Source of the DNA: Bacillota bacterium
GTDB lineage: Bacteria > Bacillota_C > Negativicutes > JAEYSJ01
Assembly: GCA_023434855.1 (NCBI GenBank)
Contig: JAEYSJ010000116.1
Span: 1-5,965, forward strand
Direction of reading: 5' to 3'
DNA length: 5,965 bases
In this document: positions 4,468 through 5,965 of the stretch, piece by piece
Layout: every line of letters begins with the position of its first letter
How positions within the stretch are numbered: position 1 is the stretch's first letter
Notes under the pieces: model-generated
Told to the model about the DNA's origin: nothing
Databases searched by the model: none
The model's input: only the letters and a program-made list of their open reading frames with translations
Position numbers and translations under genes: made by a program

Positions 4468-5796
4468 ATGTCTACCGAATATAAACTCGGGGAATTGGAA
4501 GAATGGAACCGAAGAATTGAAGAGTTGGTAAAAGCCTCCGGACTTGACTGTTATGAACAACATTTTGAAATATGTAATTATGAGGATATGTTGTGTTATG
4601 AGGCTTACGTCGGTATGCCTTCCCACTACCCCCACTGGAGCTACGGCAAAGCTTATGAACGTCAGAAGACTTTTTATAAATATAATTTGGTAGGCTTACC
4701 TTATGAGATGGTGATTAATTCTGACCCATGCCTTGCATACCTCATGCGGGACAATACGATCACTTTGCAGATATTGACAATGGCCCATGTATACGGACAC
4801 AACGATTTCTTTAAAAACAACCGTCTGTTTAAGCGGGACACCCGGGCAGATTTAACGGTGGAAATGTTTAAGGCTCATGCTGACAGGATTCGCTCCTATA
4901 TTCACGACCCTTTTATTGGACCGCAGAAAGTGGAACGCATTTTGGATGCTGCCCATGCGCTCCGGTTTCAGGTGCAGCGGCATGGTGTAAAGAGAGAGCC
5001 GCTAAACAGACAGCAAATGGCCAAAGAGGCCAATCAACTTAACGAATCCGTACCCCAAAGATTGAAAGACGATTTACTGGGTTTCCTGGCTGAAAACGGC
5101 AGACTGACTGAGTGGGAACGGGACTTGATTAATATTGTGCGGGATGAAACCTTTTATTTCCTGCCCCAGTTGGAAACAAAAATAATGAATGAAGGCTGGG
5201 CAAGTTTCTGGCATTACCAGATATTAAAGCAGCTTGACTTGCCGCCTGGTATGCATTTAGAGTTTCTTCAGCGCCACAACCTGGTTATCAGGCCCTTTGA
5301 AGGAGGCATTAACCCCTACTTTGTCGGCTTTAAAGTCTTTGAGTATCTGGATAAACATGCAGGACGCAATAAAATTATGGAAGCGCGGGCGGAAGAACGG
5401 GATCAGTCTTTCCTGCGCCGCTATATAAACCAGGAACTATGTGAAGAAATGCATCTCTTTGCCTACAAAATCCGCGGCAGTGATATTGTGGTTAAAGAGG
5501 TGGCAGACGAAGAAGGCTGGAAAACCGTGCGGGACGACTTGGTTAGTATGGTTGGGCTGGGATCTATCCCGGTCATAAATCCGCTGTCGGTAGAAAAAGG
5601 CACACTTAATCTGGAGCATGTATATGATGGACGGGAATTGGAAATGAATTATGCCCGGGAGACAATAAAGTATGCAGTTGATTTATGGGGAGGACAAATA
5701 AATTTAAATACCAAGCTTAATAATAAAAACAAGATTATCAATTGCGATGTGGACAAAATTGTAACTATACTGGAAGGCAGCAATGAGGAGGCGTAA
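4468..5796 (+). CDS. spoVR: SpoVR family protein (stage V sporulation protein R)
   Basis: A 442-residue homologue of B. subtilis SpoVR (about 468 aa) and E. coli YcgB, slightly short but with both conserved ends. In B. subtilis, loss of SpoVR affects spore cortex formation. Conserved features visible are P-S-H-Y-P-H-W-S-Y-G-K (51-61), L-V-G-L-P-Y-E-M-V-I-N (74-84), A-H107-V-Y-G-H111-N-D-F-F-K-N-N (106-118) and N-E242-G-W-A-S-F-W-H249 (241-249). The H-x3-H plus E-x6-H cluster looks like a metal site, but no enzymatic activity is established that I know of. There is no signal peptide or transmembrane segment. The ATG directly follows the yhbH TAA and GGGGGTGA provides the ribosome site, so the two genes are coupled. 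The last codons form the left arm of a 15-bp hairpin and the stop codon sits in its loop. The C-terminal ~40 residues (N- and K-rich) are poorly conserved in the family, from memory. Confidence 0.95.
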   Translation: MSTEYKLGELEEWNRRIEELVKASGLDCYEQHFEICNYEDMLCYEAYVGMPSHYPHWSYGKAYERQKTFYKYNLVGLPYEMVINSDPCLAYLMRDNTITLQILTMAHVYGHNDFFKNNRLFKRDTRADLTVEMFKAHADRIRSYIHDPFIGPQKVERILDAAHALRFQVQRHGVKREPLNRQQMAKEANQLNESVPQRLKDDLLGFLAENGRLTEWERDLINIVRDETFYFLPQLETKIMNEGWASFWHYQILKQLDLPPGMHLEFLQRHNLVIRPFEGGINPYFVGFKVFEYLDKHAGRNKIMEARAEERDQSFLRRYINQELCEEMHLFAYKIRGSDIVVKEVADEEGWKTVRDDLVSMVGLGSIPVINPLSVEKGTLNLEHVYDGRELEMNYARETIKYAVDLWGGQINLNTKLNNKNKIINCDVDKIVTILEGSNEEA

Positions 5797-5811
5797 GCCT
5801 CCTCATTGCTG
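5778..5811 (+). terminator. 15-bp perfect hairpin overlapping the spoVR stop codon, operon end
   Basis: CAGCAATGAGGAGGC at 5778-5792 pairs with GCCTCCTCATTGCTG at 5797-5811 around the loop GTAA (5793-5796), a GNRA-type tetraloop containing the spoVR TAA. The stem is perfect and strong, but TATGAAAATG follows rather than a T-tract. It is therefore not a canonical intrinsic terminator, and could instead protect the 3' end of the message or work with Rho. It marks the likely end of the prkA-yhbH-spoVR unit. Confidence 0.6.
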
Positions 5812-5897
5812 TATGAAAATGCTTCTGTTAAAAGCGGGAAGGATTTTCAGCCTATTGGGGTAAATTAAAGTATCAGGAAAACGGAAAAAATAAAGAT

Positions 5898-5904
5898 AAG
5901 GTGA
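5898..5904 (+). promoter_or_regulatory. Ribosome binding site of the gene starting at 5909
   Basis: AAGGTGA lies four bases before the ATG at 5909, close but acceptable, and supports a new gene there. The 97 bases before it (5812-5908, after the hairpin) show no promoter I would defend. Confidence 0.5.
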
Positions 5905-5908
5905 TTCA

Positions 5909-5965
5909 ATGAATAACAAGGTTTATTTACAGCTTAAAGACTGGTTTTGCCAATACGTACAAGGC
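5909..5965 (+). CDS. Start of an unidentified gene, cut by window edge
   Basis: Nineteen codons are open to the edge, beginning MNNKVYLQLKDWFCQYV, with an AAGGTGA site just upstream. The L-K-x-W-F-x-x-Y-V pattern recalls the N-terminus of small HD-domain phosphohydrolases found in clostridial genomes, but so few residues cannot settle it. It lies 112 bp after the spoVR stop and beyond the hairpin, so it is probably a separate transcription unit. Confidence 0.55.
   Translation, partial: MNNKVYLQLKDWFCQYVQG

Noticed and set aside
5783..5863. 26-codon open frame starting inside the spoVR 3' hairpin
   Set aside because: It begins in the stem, has no usable ribosome site outside it, and the composition is not protein-like.

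Overview
The window comes from an endospore-forming bacterium of the Bacillota (Firmicutes). The gene order prkA-yhbH-spoVR, strong AGGAGG-type ribosome sites, moderate-to-low GC and a mother-cell-type promoter upstream all point that way. The proteins are clear homologues of Bacillus subtilis PrkA, YhbH and SpoVR but differ in detail (for example, cysteine pairs in PrkA). A clostridial or Negativicutes-type spore former is my guess; the genus cannot be read from the sequence.

Left part (1-1015, minus strand): four tandem genes encode one family of very small proteins (60-73 aa where complete; the leftmost is cut by the window edge). The shared core reads like a small five-stranded Sm/LSm-type beta barrel, with a V-x-V-x-L-x-x-G-x-x-x-x-G-x-V-V-x-G-F-D-N pattern. 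None is recognisably Hfq. The gene nearest prkA (800-1015) is the most divergent. It has its own promoter-like element and is followed by a strong hairpin. The next (427-648) carries a closely similar promoter-like element and probably drives 190-372 and the truncated gene at 1-130. The latter three share long blocks of nearly identical DNA, so they arose by recent duplication or are kept alike by gene conversion.

Middle (1016-1304): a divergent intergenic region. It holds the promoter-like element and two tandem Shine-Dalgarno copies for the leftward gene, small GTTA/TAAC palindromes, and a rightward candidate mother-cell sigma (SigK/SigE-type) promoter about 150 bp ahead of prkA.

Right part (1305-5796, plus strand): prkA (AAA+ / PrkA kinase family), yhbH (DUF444, von Willebrand A domain with a complete MIDAS) and spoVR (SpoVR family) form a compact operon. 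prkA and yhbH are 52 bp apart, and the yhbH stop codon abuts the spoVR start. The operon ends in a 15-bp perfect hairpin whose tetraloop contains the spoVR stop codon. An AAA+ ATPase next to a MIDAS-type vWA protein resembles MoxR/RavA-type chaperone pairs, and SpoVR, with a conserved His/Glu cluster, is a possible client. That link is inference. A new gene begins at 5909 and runs off the right edge.

The most unusual content is the tandem Sm-like small-protein cluster placed head-to-head with this sporulation operon.
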